From Neoceratodus forsteri (taxonomy: Eukaryota > Chordata > Ceratodontiformes > Ceratodontidae), in NCBI GenBank assembly GCA_016271365.2, contig CM057452.1, forward strand, positions 1,243,997,001 to 1,244,061,000: a stretch of 64,000 bases of DNA, in the 5' to 3' direction. This document shows, piece by piece, positions 33,140 through 44,874 of this stretch (its first letter is position 1; every line of letters begins with the position of its first letter). Under the pieces are notes generated by a model. That model was not told the DNA's origin, ran no database searches, and was given only the letters and a program-made list of their open reading frames with translations. Made by a program: the position numbers and the translations under genes.

Positions 33140-33480
33140 CCTAAATAAGCAGCTTCGATCCCCTTAAACTTTCAGGCATGAGACCCCTGTGCTTGTGTGA
33201 ATTTAACATGGGCTATCAAAATATTGGTTGTGTCTTCTGCTTGAATTTCCCTAACATGTTCTCCTACTCTATCTTTGAATGGGCAGATGGTCTTGCCAAT
33301 ATAAAATGCACTGCATTCACAAGTAGCCAAAGGACTTAATAAAGATGTTGGCTTTTTGGACCATTACTAGAGATAAAGTTATATCCAACACCCCCAAAAG
33401 AAGAAAATGATTCAAATGTTTCAGCTTTTATCCTTGAGTCACCACATCATCCTTCCCCCTTGACTAAAATGGAATTATCA
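33140..33480 (-). pseudogene. Penelope-like element GIY-YIG endonuclease fragment
   Basis: On the minus strand, from 33321 downwards, the reading CECSAFYIGKTICPFKDR then VGEHVREI fits the GIY-YIG core with its Arg and the conserved EH. It is followed by LIAHVKF and, after a TGA at about 33172-33174, KFKGIEAAY. Upstream (33480-33330), YNFISSN and related fragments could be the linker before the cysteine motif. This order is that of endonuclease-bearing Penelope-like retroelements. No RT is visible here, so it is a 5'-truncated piece. A DIRS or group-I-type GIY-YIG source is less likely in vertebrate DNA. Confidence 0.7.
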
Positions 33481-33529
33481 CTTTGATATTGAAGTTGTCC
33501 CTGCAGCAGGCACTCCCTAATGAAAATTG

Positions 33530-35350
33530 GATTTTTCCTGTCTGTTTTTATGTTGGTGCGCTTGCGCAGCCAACATCTTGGGACAGTGCAGATTTAGAGG
33601 CACGGTCACTGTTGGGCAAATGCAGGGCATGCACCAGTAGGTGCGTCCCTCATTCCCCAATCAGCCTGCATGCCGGTGCCACACCATGCACACATAACGT
33701 GGTGAGCACATCTAAGAAAAGGTCAGCTGTAATCCAAGCAAAGCTCGTCACATGCAGTGGACCCTTCCTACATGACATTATCAGCATGGTGGCGGCGCAA
33801 CTGCCATTTGTTAGAGGTGCCCAATCCCCTGTCAGTGTACCCCCTCTTTCTTTGTGTGCTGACAGGGGCCCACTCCCGTCGGCATAACCCCCATTGTTAA
33901 ATGCCAAGGGGTGCACAATCCCCTCGGCTCGCCCCCGCTTTCTTTGCGTGCGATGAGGATGCCCAATCCCCGTTGGCTACATACCCCCAAACATTTAGGT
34001 GGCACACTGGGAGCCCACCCAGTGTGCCAAATCTAAATACAAAAACTGTCCCAATGTTTTTTTTATCTGTAAAAGCAAACGGTCCCTCGTAGTCTCCCTG
34101 GACCCCACCCACCCACCCACTGTGACCCTGCCTCTCCACCCCTCCACCCCATACCCTCTGGAGTCCAGCACGATGATCATCGGTGGAGCAGGAACACGTC
34201 TGCACTCTTCAAAGCCGACTGCGAACTGAGGAAATGCCGGTAAGCTGTATAATGGAATAAATAGTTTTTTTCAACTTTGCTGCATATCTCAGGCATTTTT
34301 GGGAATTTTGGCCCCAATATTTTCAACATGGGGTTTTTGGGACCCCTCCTCATGAATTCTTGCACTGTCATGGCGTTATTCGGTCCCGAAAGGTGATTTA
34401 GCAGTCACTGAGTAGAATCACTTTTTGGGGCTGAGTAATGAAATGACAGTGCCACTGTTCATGAGGGGGCTCTCAAAAAGCCTATGTTGCAAATTTGGTG
34501 GGCTACGCATGCTCGTAAGTTAGCGAATTCGCAATATTTTCACACCAGATTCTCAACATTGGCATTTTACCACACCTTCTTGTGAACCGTTCAGCTGTCA
34601 TTTTTCACATCCTGGCCGAAATGCATTTTCACACTTCCGGTGCACAATAGCATGGTTGCTGTGGAAAGCCCATGTTCGAGACACATTATGAAAATGGCAG
34701 TGACACTGTTCATTAGCAGATGTCCTAAAATGCCTATGTTGAAAATTTGGGGATGAAAGTCAATAAAATGAGTGTTTTATGAGCGCATGTTGCGTAGTTT
34801 GCACTCATGCTCGTGACTTTGTGAATTTGTAATACTTTCACTCCAGCTGTTCATCATTTCCATTTTTCCATACCTCCTTATGAACAGTACAGCTGGCTGA
34901 AATGTGTTTTTGCACATCCGGTGCAGAATTGCACGGTCACTGTGTGAAATCACTTTCTGGGACAGTTTGAGGAAATGACGATGACACTATTTATCAGCAG
35001 AGGTCCTAAAATGCCTATGTTGAAAATTTGGTGCCAAAAGTCCATACAATGACTATGTTGCAAGCGTGCATTGTGCGGTTTCCAAACACCCTTGTAACTT
35101 TGTCAATCTGCAATATTTTCATGCCACGTTTCCACCACTGGCATTTGTGCACACCTCATTATCAACAGTCCAGCTGCCATTTTCCACAGCCTGCCCAAAA
35201 TGCGTTTCCGCAGCTGTGCCGCACAATGGCATACTCGCTGTGCAAAATCACCTTTTGGAACACATTAACAAAATCACAGCGCTATGCATTTCCACCTCCG
35301 CCACTGCCAATGCCAGCGCGACAACATTCAGCATTGACAAATGCTTGTTT
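33530..35350 (+). repeat. Composite tandem-repeat element X, copy X1
   Basis: Its leader (33530-34230) is GC-rich with short subrepeats such as GGTGCCCAATCCCC and GGGAGCCCACCC. A spacer shared with X2 follows: GGTCCCTCGTAGTCTCCC, then GTCTGCACTCTTCAAAGCCG and AACTGAGGAAATGCCGGTAA. From about 34250 come units of the ~250-298-bp repeat marked by AAAATGCCTATGTTGAAAAT (34481, 34733, 35013). The copy ends near CAGCATTGACAAATGCTTGT (about 35350), which is also the right end of X2 at 54985. It lacks the 143-bp repeat arrays. No protein is encoded that I recognise. Confidence 0.8.
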
Positions 35351-35684
35351 ATGTTCACCTTTGTGCTCTTGAAAAGCAAACATATTGGTGTGATAGTAGA
35401 TTTTGAGAGGTGCATCACTGTTGGTCCAATGGAAGGCAGTCTGCAAGGGCCTCGATAGTATCAGACCAACCATCCAGGCTGATCTTGATATTCTTCTGGT
35501 TTTGCTGGGCAAATACTTTGTGTAGTTCAAAGAAAAGAGACACCTGAATCATAGGGTGGCTCTTTCCTTTGCTCTGCATAATGATGTCCAGCAAGCAGAG
35601 CTGATTAGTGTCATGATCAGCCTGCTGTTGTGCTCCCACGATGAAAAAATGTCCCTCTCCCCCTCTGCAAAGTATCTCTCCCAC
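35282..35684 (-). other. Unidentified minus-strand reading frame(s) at X1 end
   Basis: Two overlapping minus-strand frames (35684-35415 and 35530-35282) have a more protein-like composition than neighbouring shadows. Examples are LDIIMQSKGKSHPM, SLFFELHKVFAQ, ISLDGWSDTIEAL and YYHTNMFAFQEHKG. A frameshift near 35450 would join them. I recognise no domain. It may be a decayed transposon protein; the 35282-35350 part overlaps the X1 terminus. Confidence 0.3.
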
Positions 35685-35689
35685 CTCCC

Positions 35690-37720
35690 ATTACTTCCTC
35701 TTCCATCTTAATTTTATGACACCAGGGTGCCGACTTCCTGATGCAGAGTAGAACCCCCCCACTGTGCAACACCTGGGAGCCCACCTTCAGTCCTGCCAAA
35801 CATAACACTGACACTGGGGTGCCCAATCCCCAGTATTGTTACCCAAAATAAAGAAAACCATCCTTTCTAAACTTGTTTTTATTTGTTTCACTTCCTGTAA
35901 TCCCACCCTCAGGCAAGTATGCCTCTCACCTCCCTGTTGCTTTGCATGCCTCTAGATGTTAAACTGACACTGGGGTGTCCAATCTCCAGTGTTGGTACCT
36001 GATATAAAGAACTGTCACTCGTAGTCTTTCCTATAAAGAAATTCATCAATTTATGTATGCTACTACCGCCAGCCCACCACTGCCATTACCATTCCCCCAA
36101 CCTGACCGTCCCACTCAGCACACACTATCCCCCCATCCCCCCACTCCTTATTCTCTTTGAACCAGAGACATATCTTCACTCTTCAATGCCAGAGTGGGAA
36201 CTGAGGAAGTCAGGTGTGCAGTTCAATATATTTAAATGGATTTTGAACTTTTCCTCATAACTTGGTCATTGTTCAAATATTTTTCTCTTAATTTTCAAAG
36301 TCATCTTTTTATGACCCCACCCCATGCAAGAAGCTGGTGAAATTATGCAAATCCATCCCAAAAGGTAACTTTAAAGTTGCTGCAAGAAATCACCTTTTGA
36401 GTGGCTCTGAAAATGTTCTCCACACTTGAACCGAACCGAGCATGGTTCTGGTCAGTAACATCATGGAACAAAATAAAGTGGACAAAAATAAAGTGGAAAA
36501 AACAGTGTCATCATCAATATTGGCAGCACAAAATGAAGCATGCCAGAACAATGCAGGCCACATGACATGCAGGTAGCAAACAATGTTGAATGTACAGAAA
36601 CACTGCACTAGAACCACAGGGGCTAGGAGCACAAGCCAGCATGCCATCTCCCCTGTCCTGTGTGTTGTGTGTGTTGCTGGGGACATGCTGGCTTGTGCTT
36701 CTGGCCCCTTGCATTATACACGGCCATCCTCATGGTGGCCATGGTCCACCAGTCCTCCAGTGGTTACCCCGGTGCATGTTATCCATCACTCAGCATTCTG
36801 GGAGGGGGGTACCCCACCATGTGGGTGCCTGTACCATTAGATTACCATGGTAGGTGTCCAGTGGTGGTTGAACCCTGCCCTGTTCCATCTCCTTTCACCC
36901 CTGTGCTGTTCCTGTTCACGGGTGCCTGCTGCTGTGTTTTACAGTGCAGTGCCTCCATGCGGTGGACGTTGTTTGCTATCTGCATGTCATGTGGCCTGCA
37001 TTGTTCTGGCATGCTACATTTTGTGCTGCCAATATTAATAGTGACACTGTTTTTGCCATTTTATTTTTGTCCACTTTATTTTGTTCCGAGATGTTACTGA
37101 CCAGAACCCTTGAGCATGAGGTGGGGTCATAAGAAATCTATTTTGAAAATTTGGGTAAAAATATTAAAATACAACTAAGTTAGGACTATACATTTACATT
37201 TTGCAATGCACACTTGTCACTTTGGTAATTTTCAATATTTATACCCCGATTTTTCAACATAGCCATTTTTTTCAAACACCTCTTGAACATGACAGCTGTC
37301 ATTTTTTAAATCCTGTCCAAAATGTGTTTTCAGACTTGTGGCACAAAATGACATGTCAGACACTATTTTATAAATTACACCTGTCATGTTCAGAAAGCGT
37401 GGTCATGAAAAAAATGATGTTGAAGATTTGGGGTCAAAATGTGAAAAAAAAACTAAATTATGAAGAAATGTTGAATTGTTCCAGTGTTTACTCATAACTA
37501 TTTTCACAGATTTTGGCTCCAGATGTTCAGCATATCCTTTGTATTACCCCACCTCCCGAACATGACAGGTGTCAATTTTCAAATCCCCTCCTAAGCTTGT
37601 TTTCACAATCACACTGTGAAACTGCATTTTTGATGGGATTTAAAAAATTCTACTCGTCTTGATCACGTCAGGTCATAAAAAGACTGTTGGAAATTTGAGG
37701 CTAAAATGTGGGATTCCACA
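35690..37720 (+). repeat. Composite element X, older copy X3
   Basis: ACACTGGGGTGCCCAATCCC (leader-type), ACTGTCACTCGTAGTCTTTC and CTTCACTCTTCAATGCCAGA with AACTGAGGAAGTCAGG are diverged equivalents of X1 and X2 landmarks in the same order. The 298-bp-type repeat continues at 36290-36440 and 37112-37720, interrupted by foldback H2. Divergence is much greater than between X1 and X2. Confidence 0.65.
36444..37109. mobile_element. Foldback element H2, 666 bp with 166-bp arms
   Basis: The left arm 36444-36609 (GGTTCTGGTCAGTAACATC) and right arm 36943-37108 (GATGTTACTGACCAGAACC) are inverted copies. Both contain the AAATAAAGTGGACAAAAATA-type stretch and GCATGCCAGAACAATGCAGG or its complement. The loop has a second inverted pair, GGAGCACAAGCCAGCATG and CATGCTGGCTTGTGCTTC. 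GAGCAT occurs just outside both ends (36438-36443, 37112-37117), a probable target duplication within satellite X3. It is non-coding. Confidence 0.8.
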
Positions 37721-39215
37721 GAAAATTTGATATTTCTTCTCAGCTGGCTTATCCTGGGTAAATACACTCTAAAAATGTGTGAAAGTAGGACACCAATGAA
37801 ATGAGATATTGCATCCCATCTGGTCTATCTGGGGTAAATAGCACAAATGTGTACAAGCAAGACCCAGTACAATAGCAATGCAAGCAGTAAACATTTGACA
37901 TTTACATACATCATGCTTGTTATGAATGTGAATTGACTTGTAGTGCTTTGAAATTTAAACTAGCTGTACAATGTTTCATTTGAATACACATTCAGTCTCT
38001 ATATCTGACATATTATTCAGACCTGCTTTCACTAACCTGAAGAAGAGAGTGTATCTCTTAAAAGCTAGTCTCAAAAACAATTTTGTTAGTCCAATAAAAA
38101 GGTATCACCTGCAACATATTTGTTGTTTTTTTCTTCTACATAAAAAATATATAGAATCCCATGCGAGTGAAAATGGACTATGCCAAATGAACTTACAACT
38201 TCATAATTTTAGAACTATGTGCATGAGTTACCCTCTTATGATTTTAAGAGTACCTGGAATGTTTAGAAATAAACAGTCCTGATTGGCTGAGAATTATGTC
38301 ATGATTTATAATGTAGGTAGAGGGGAGATGAAAGGCTAGTCCAGCAGAGTAATTACTGAATTATTCACACACCCTAGTGAAACCCTCTCAGCTTTGCTTT
38401 TAATAGTCAGTTTACAATACAAACCCGTAACATTTAACCTGCATTAAGACAAGCAAACAACAATATCCCCAAGCGTTTCCACTACATGAAACTGTCTTCA
38501 TATATGGTGCCTACTCTATACTAGGAGCTGAATGTGTGTGAAAACTGAAGTTCTGTTAGGCAATGTACTGCTGTCAGTGTAGGTTAGATAACAATGAGGA
38601 TAATGATGTACAGAGTGGACTCACTTACAGCAGCACAACCATGGGAATTAATGATGTTTACAAAGCTGACACGAGAAGGAACTGTGAGACAACTCAAATC
38701 TTGTATCAGTCATTTAAGTGCTCGATCTGGCTTTTGCAAGTCACTGCACGTGACCTGTAGAAACCTTTTCATTTTTAATTCCATGTGTTTTATGTCAACT
38801 ATTTCACCAAGAGTATTGCTACATCATCTTGCTTTTACAAAGTTGCATATGTGAACTTTAAATTGGGAAAAGAAGCTGATAGAAAGTAACAAAAATGAAC
38901 TCCATAAAAGACAAACTAGTCTAATAAAGTCTGGACAGTTTGTGCCAGCAGTAAGCACATTACTGACATCAGCACAGAAATAGTCTACTGTAAAATGTGT
39001 TATATGTCAGTAGGCAAGTGAGGAAAATGCTTTGGATGCTTACAAAGCCTCTGATCATGTAGCATCATTTTGTTGGTATTAGTTCACCACTAGCATAAGG
39101 AAAGATGCAAAACCTTATACCTAGTACATTTTTGTATAGCTGAGTCAGTCCAAACAACCTGAGCATCACTGTTTGCAACGCTTCTAGTTCACTCAGAAGT
39201 TTCACTCATGCTTTT
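37721..39215. other. No recognisable gene; minor repeats
   Basis: At about 37725-37860 two diverged ~65-bp units share GATATT..TCTCAGCTGG-type and GGGTAAATA sequence. At 38030-38110 CCTGAAGAAGAGAGTGTATC followed by AGTCCAATAAAAAGGTATCA looks like the 3' tail of a widespread vertebrate repeat that I cannot name. The remainder is AT-rich without coding signals. Confidence 0.4.
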
Positions 39216-39218
39216 CTA

Positions 39219-39492
39219 TCTACAGTATCTAATTTATCTGTCTGTCTGTCTGTTTTCATCTATCTAGCTATCTATATCTACCTTTCTCTATCTACCTCTG
39301 TCTATCTATCTGTCTGTCTATCTTTGTCTATCTGTCTGTCTATCTTTGTCTGTCTATCTTTATCTATCTTTATCTGTCTATCTTTGTCTATCTTTATCTA
39401 TCTATCTATCTATAACTTTCTCTCTCTCTCTCTATCTATATCTACATCTATCTATCTGTCAATCTATCTGTCTATCTACCTACCTATCTTTT
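39219..39492 (+). repeat. (TCTA/TCTG)n microsatellite
   Basis: A compound tetranucleotide array of TCTA, TCTG, TTTA and a short (CT)n run (39420-39432). The Ser/Leu/Ile-rich plus frame across it is an artefact of the repeat. Confidence 0.97.
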
Positions 39493-39519
39493 TATTAATC
39501 TTTTATTTTTCTACAATTT

Positions 39520-39732
39520 ATATACCCGGAATACCCCACCTGAAATGCAATGTCTTATTTCCAGTGAAGACCTGCTTCTACCCTTTTCCACAGTTGGGTG
39601 GACTGGAGCACTGAGAGGTTAAGTGACTTGCTAAGGTTACCCTGGAAGTATCTGGCCCTAGCATGGGGAGTTCAACCTGCAACCTTCCAGTTTGCAAGAT
39701 AATGCTCTGACCACTACATCACACCGCATCTC
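39520..39732 (-). mobile_element. MIR-like CORE-SINE
   Basis: On the minus strand, GTAGTGGTCAGAGCATT is an A-box-like head and AGGTTGAACTCCC a B box. They are followed by the core AAGTCACTTAACCTCTCAGT and a downstream body to about 39540. This order matches MIR/CORE-SINE structure (tRNA head, then core). The CR1/L2-related tail is not clear because a microsatellite adjoins. Confidence 0.8.
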
Positions 39733-41070
39733 TGATATAAAAGTATGCAAAAAAAAAAAAATTTTGCCAGCATTGCAGTTCTGCAGTGTGGAATTTATTT
39801 AATATTCCCTGCTCAATTGCACAGAATTCCATCAAGCCAAATTCAATATTTCAGCCATGGAATTCTACAGGATGAGGGAAACTACCAAAGAAATGGCAAA
39901 CTGATGATTTCTTTGGAAATCCACATAAGCAGAATTTCTCCAATCCAGCTATCTCTACCTCAAATTATGTTTACAGTGTAAGTAGTGACAGTCAAAATAA
40001 TGTTTTGTGCAGCACAGTTTATGCAACTATCTCAGTGCTTTACAAAGACATGACAGAATTCAAAATACCATTTACTATACACAAGTAGCGAACAATTAAA
40101 CATAGTAAGTACAGTATGTTACAAAAGCAGTTAAGCATGTTCTCTGCAGTTATGTAGTGGTTAAATAATGTACCTGTCACCCTTTGTCCTAAACTGCATA
40201 TAAGGGACATTGAACAGTAACACTAAAACTACATCACACTTCCATGCAGCCTTCCTGATGTGGTAAAATATAATAAAGACCAACAGTGTGTTGCTTTGTG
40301 CTATAGGGCTGATCAGCAGATCACCTCACATGTGGTGCAGCAAGCAATTAAAAGAACAAAATGGACAACAAAGGTCTTTTTATTCTGTTCAGTGTGCCAT
40401 GCCGAACCGTGGCATGATATGCCACGGTGGCAATGGCGAAGCAAAGCAACATGCCTCTGACCTTGACAATATCTACCGAAAATAATTACATGGAGTCACT
40501 ATGCAGTCTAAACACATGTGATACAGGCCTCTGGATCTATACAGCATTTTATCAGAATCTTCTGTGTTGAGCAGGCAGCAGAGGACTAAAAAAAGAGGTG
40601 CTGCTGGATAAAACCACTTTGGATTTTAATGTTTCGGATCTCCAAATAGAAGAACAAATATACTGAAATCCGACATTATTCCTTATTTATACTCTGGTTT
40701 AGTGATCTGTTTACAGCAAATACAGACATTCAATGAAATACCATCCAAATGCTAGTTGATACATTAAAAGAAAATGCAATTCCCAATCTGATTACAATAA
40801 ACAATATATGTGAGGTGCCAGAAAACATGAAAAAAACTAACTGTGCCTGAGCTGATCCAGTTACAAATATAAAGACTTGGTATCTACATTATGAACATTC
40901 CCTCATCTAACCTATTTTAAGTGATCTGTTTCATTTCCTCCACCACTGCCTTGATTTTGCCCGAGTATCATAAACATTTGGCACTGTCCCAAAAAATATT
41001 CGTAAGTCCAGCAAAACTTTCTCTACATTCATGCCAACATGCGACACCAAGTACTAGGGCAAAATAGAAA
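39733..41070. other. No recognisable gene
   Basis: AT-rich sequence. Frames such as 40260-40460 (plus) lack domains. TATCTCAGTGCTTTACAAAGACA near 40030 may be a remnant of a LINE 3' end. Nothing else is supportable. Confidence 0.35.
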
Positions 41071-41074
41071 CAGA

Positions 41075-41545
41075 AGCATAGAATTTGACGGCCGATAAGG
41101 AATCCTTGGCCTATCCAGCTTGTCCATTTCTCTCTACCTTTACTATTACCACAGGCCATACTCAATCTACATTACTTTCTCCCTCCCCCCTTCCTTTCTA
41201 CTATGATTCTCTTGTGCTTATCCCATGCATTCTTGAACCTCACCACTGTTTTTGCCTCCACCACCACTGCTAGAAGGCTATTCCAGGAATCCACCACTGT
41301 TTCTGTGAAGAAGTACTTCCTCACATCTCTCTGGACTCTACCCCCCCCCCAGCTTCATAGCATGTCCCCTTGTTCTTGAGCACCTTTTCTTCAGAAAAAT
41401 ACTTCTCTCCTGTACCTTATTTACCCCTGTGAGATATTTAAAGGTCTTTATCATATATCCCTCTCCCTCTTCTCTTCCAGGGTGTACACATTGAGATCCT
41501 TTAGTCCATCCTCATAGGGCTTTGGCCACCATCTATGAGATTCTA
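41075..41545 (-). mobile_element. CR1 3' fragment (RT C-terminus and tail)
   Basis: On the plus strand it begins GCATAGAATTTGACGGCC and AAGGAATCCTTGG, which is the CR1 3' tail reversed. Going up in coordinate, the minus strand reads C-terminal CR1 pieces (AWDKH, FKYLTGVNKVQE, LEEKRERE). It is 5'-truncated at about 41545, with frameshifts and a C-run (41340). Confidence 0.85.
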
Positions 41546-43699
41546 AAAAAGTCTTATTCGCACTTTGCATTCAGACTCCTTCCACATAGGCAAAAATGCA
41601 GGATGACATGATTTGCGAAATGCAAAACTTGCCCCCCCCCAACCAAGTCAGTCACTTCCATCTATGCTTCAGAAATCCATTTCACCCTAATTAATAGGGA
41701 GAAATTTTCCCTCAGATGTCTTTTCTGCACAATTGGGCCCCTATAATCCCCTACTCTGGCCACCCTCAATAATTGCTACTAAAGCTGCTGGCAGACCTGT
41801 TAAGCCAAAATGTGAACACTTATTTTAAGGGACTTTAATGTAAAGTGCTTAGCCTATAGTACTAAGATGCCACAATCCTAAATCAAATCCATTAACCTTA
41901 CCCAGCTTACAGCAACCCACACAAGGTATAAACCCTTGACTCAAACCACTCTCATTGATTGGATGCTCTCCACTCACCCTCATAATATAGTCACAGTAGG
42001 GTTTTTCTTGACATGTTTAGTGACCATTGCATGACATACTGTGTAAGGAAAATCCAAACTGTAAAGGTCCAGCCAAGAGTTATGCTGTCAGATCCTTCCA
42101 TAACTTTATTAGTTAGGATGTTCTCCTTGACCTGCATACAGCAGTATTTAGGACTCTGCCCTAGGTTTAGTAGTAATAGCAGTAGTAATTGTTTATTCTT
42201 GAAATAAGAAAAAGGATGACCCAGTTGAGCCAAAGCTCATTTACAATAGGGTTCATCATACATACAAGCATGCAAACAATTTCAAGAAAAACTTAAAATA
42301 TGCATAGCTAAATTAAGTGTATCGCCCCCTCCCCCCTTACCCTCTGTTTCTGTCTAGGGATCCTGATGTTATCATGAGGGTGGGGCACAGAGCCTGAACA
42401 CCTCCTGGCACATCTTCACAGAAACTAGAAAAAAAAAGGACTTACCTGGCTAATGAAACATTCTTGTAAAGGCCTCCTCTTTCCAGGGTGGAAAGAATCC
42501 CAGGCACCATGGCTTCTGCTGGCTTCAGTACAAGGGGTGTGGGGGATGCAAACATTCTTAGGAGGAAACGTGCAAATTAAATCATTAAAAACTCAACACC
42601 ACTATATAAAAGTGAAAGTAGAGCATTTAATTTTGTTCAAGAATGATCAATAAAATATAAATAAATTAATGGAGCAGCTCCATGGGGACGAGAGACTGTA
42701 AGAAATGGCAGGCAAAAGGGAACTTGCACCGATCATAGCTATTACATTTTATGGCCTAGAGCATAGACCAAACTGGTTCCACACCTTCCCAAAATGAGCC
42801 AAAATTTGTCTCACAACCTCTCCTCCATACTGCTTGTCCTTGTTCCTTTTCCTTTGGGGGAGTGCCTTACTCCTCCCTGCCATGAAACTTGTAGTACTGG
42901 GGCATGACACAGCCTAAATGCTCCCCGCGGTTGCTCTCAAACCTTGCTTCCCAACAAAGCCAAAACCATGTGCTAGATCCCGCCTTACATTTGGAGCTAA
43001 GAAAAAGGCCTGCCACTGAGCATGATGATGGTCCTCTCCTTCCACATAACTGTTCCCTGAAACCACATCCCTTAATGTGTCTAACAGGTCCTGATCCAGA
43101 CACAGGCATGGCAGGCCCTGAAGGTGAATCCCAGGATGTGGCCCATCTCTCTTACCTCCAGCAGCGTGCCATGTGGGAAATGGCTCCCTGAATCTGCTAC
43201 CTTCAGAAAGCTCTGCCGTGGTCCTACCACCATCAAAGCAGCTCCACTGCCTTGATTCCACTTCATACTTCAGGTAACTGGGAAACTCCAGTTTTCAGAT
43301 GGTCCTGCTGACTCTCCACCTCCTTCGCGCCTCCTGAACAACCCAGCAGCGGTATCCCTGGCCCCAAAAGGCCACCAACTCCTGCCACCTTCCCATGGAA
43401 ACCTTCCTCCCATTGCACTGACACTGCCATCTGACATGCTGTGGGCCAGGGAGTTTTAGGAACTACAGCTACACTGGCCCTATCAGCCCAACAAATCTCC
43501 AGCTCTCCCCTTTCCCTCCAGAATCCTGGGCTTAAATATGGATGAACTCCACCACCTGCTGGGCAGAACAGGTAATTGCCCCATACACTAACTAAAGGGA
43601 CAAAAGGGAGGGGAGGAAAAGTGAAAGACAAACAAAAGGTAGTAAGCCCACCCCCGCAAGGTAGGCTTACATAAGATCGGTAGGAAATTACATAAGTTA
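41546..43699. other. No recognisable gene
   Basis: Stretches of open frame occur on both strands at 42867-43631 (relatively GC-rich, Pro/Gly/Ser-rich). They overlap one another on opposite strands and contain no domain I recognise. I see no splice or promoter evidence worth annotating. Confidence 0.35.
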
Positions 43700-44695
43700 A
43701 ATAACAGAAATTACATAATTTGTTGCATAATACAGTGTGTTACATTGAAAATCAAAAAGAATATGTTTCCAGAAAACACTATAAAGAACAGACTAAAATC
43801 ATTTTAGCAGAAAAGTATCATAGTTAAACTTTTTCTTTGTAAAAACAACTTTTGGACAGTGTGGGCTCGCTCACAAACCAAGCTTTTATCGAGTTCCATT
43901 AAACTTTTCCCTTTGATGTTGTTTTCAGAAATTGGGGTAATTCATTCCAAGCTCTAGGACCGTCCGAGACTAACAATGGTTGTGTTTTCTTTAGAGGTTT
44001 TCAACACTGGGACTTTGAGTTGTAGATTACCAGCTGTCCTTAGGCAACTCTTTGCAGTGTAAATTTGGAAAAGGTTTATTAAGTAAGGTGGAGATTTTTG
44101 AAAAAGACTTTGTAGAATATGTCGTTTTTTATGTTCAGTTAAGCTTAACCATCCCAAGGATCTGTAAAAGAGACGATGGTGAGTTAACCGAGGGGCATCC
44201 TGGATGTAGCGGGTCAACCTATTGTAAGTCATATCCAGTTTGTCCAGCTCCTTCTTGGATGCCCCCACCATAGATCAAGTCACCATAGTTGAAAAGAGGG
44301 ATCACAGTCAATTTAACAATACGTTTTCTAGCTTCAATAGGGATGCATCTCCTATGTCTATAAAGTACCCCCAACCTAGCATTTACTTCTTAATTAAGCA
44401 GTCTATATGTACATCCCATTTTACTGGGAGTTCAGCCAGACTCCCAGGTATTTATAGGAGTTTACTTGCTTCAAAATCAAGTCTGTTTTGGTTGTTATAT
44501 GTAATATTTTATTTGTAATACTTTACATATTTCCAAAAATTATAACCTGTGACTTTTTGTCATTCAGTACTAATTTGTGTTCTATAAAATAATTTGCAAT
44601 CTGTCAAAACCTTTTTGTAACTTAGACTGAATTTCTGCTGCCGATTTGCCTTCTGCATACCAGTCCATATCGTCTGCATGCAAATGGTGTTGGGC
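43700..44695 (-). mobile_element. L2/Rex1-like LINE, RT C-terminal half
   Basis: On the minus strand from 44695: LHADDMDWYAEG (a YADD-type motif) and KSAAEIQSKLQKGFDRL, then LVLNDKKSQVIIFGN and YKYLGVWL. HRRCIPIEARKRIV..IPLFNYGDLIYGGAS follows, and in the frame 44271-43954 DMTYNRLTRYIQDA, LGWLSLTEHKKRHI and ENTTI. A final GPRAWNELPQFLK-like piece is near 43950. About 150 bp of 3' UTR follow. A CR1 element inserted at 44700 cuts off its 5' part. At least four frame breaks. Confidence 0.85.
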
Positions 44696-44874
44696 CTCCG
44701 TCATGAAACATAGAAACATAAAAACATAGAAATTGTCGGCAGATAAGGACTGCCAGGCCCATCCAGTCTGCCCATAGGACCCATACATTGTATGTGGCCA
44801 CTGACCTTATGTGATCAATGGCTTTTCATCATTCTTCCCCTCTCAAGCTTCTCTTGTGCCTGTCCTAGACATGC

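Noticed and set aside
39324..39614. Ser/Leu/Ile-rich plus frame that looks like a membrane protein
   Set aside because: It is translation of the (TCTA/TCTG)n microsatellite and adjoining SINE sequence.
42867..43631. Candidate host gene from GC-rich open frames on both strands
   Set aside because: No domain, no consistent strand, and no convincing splice sites or codon bias. I would not call a gene.
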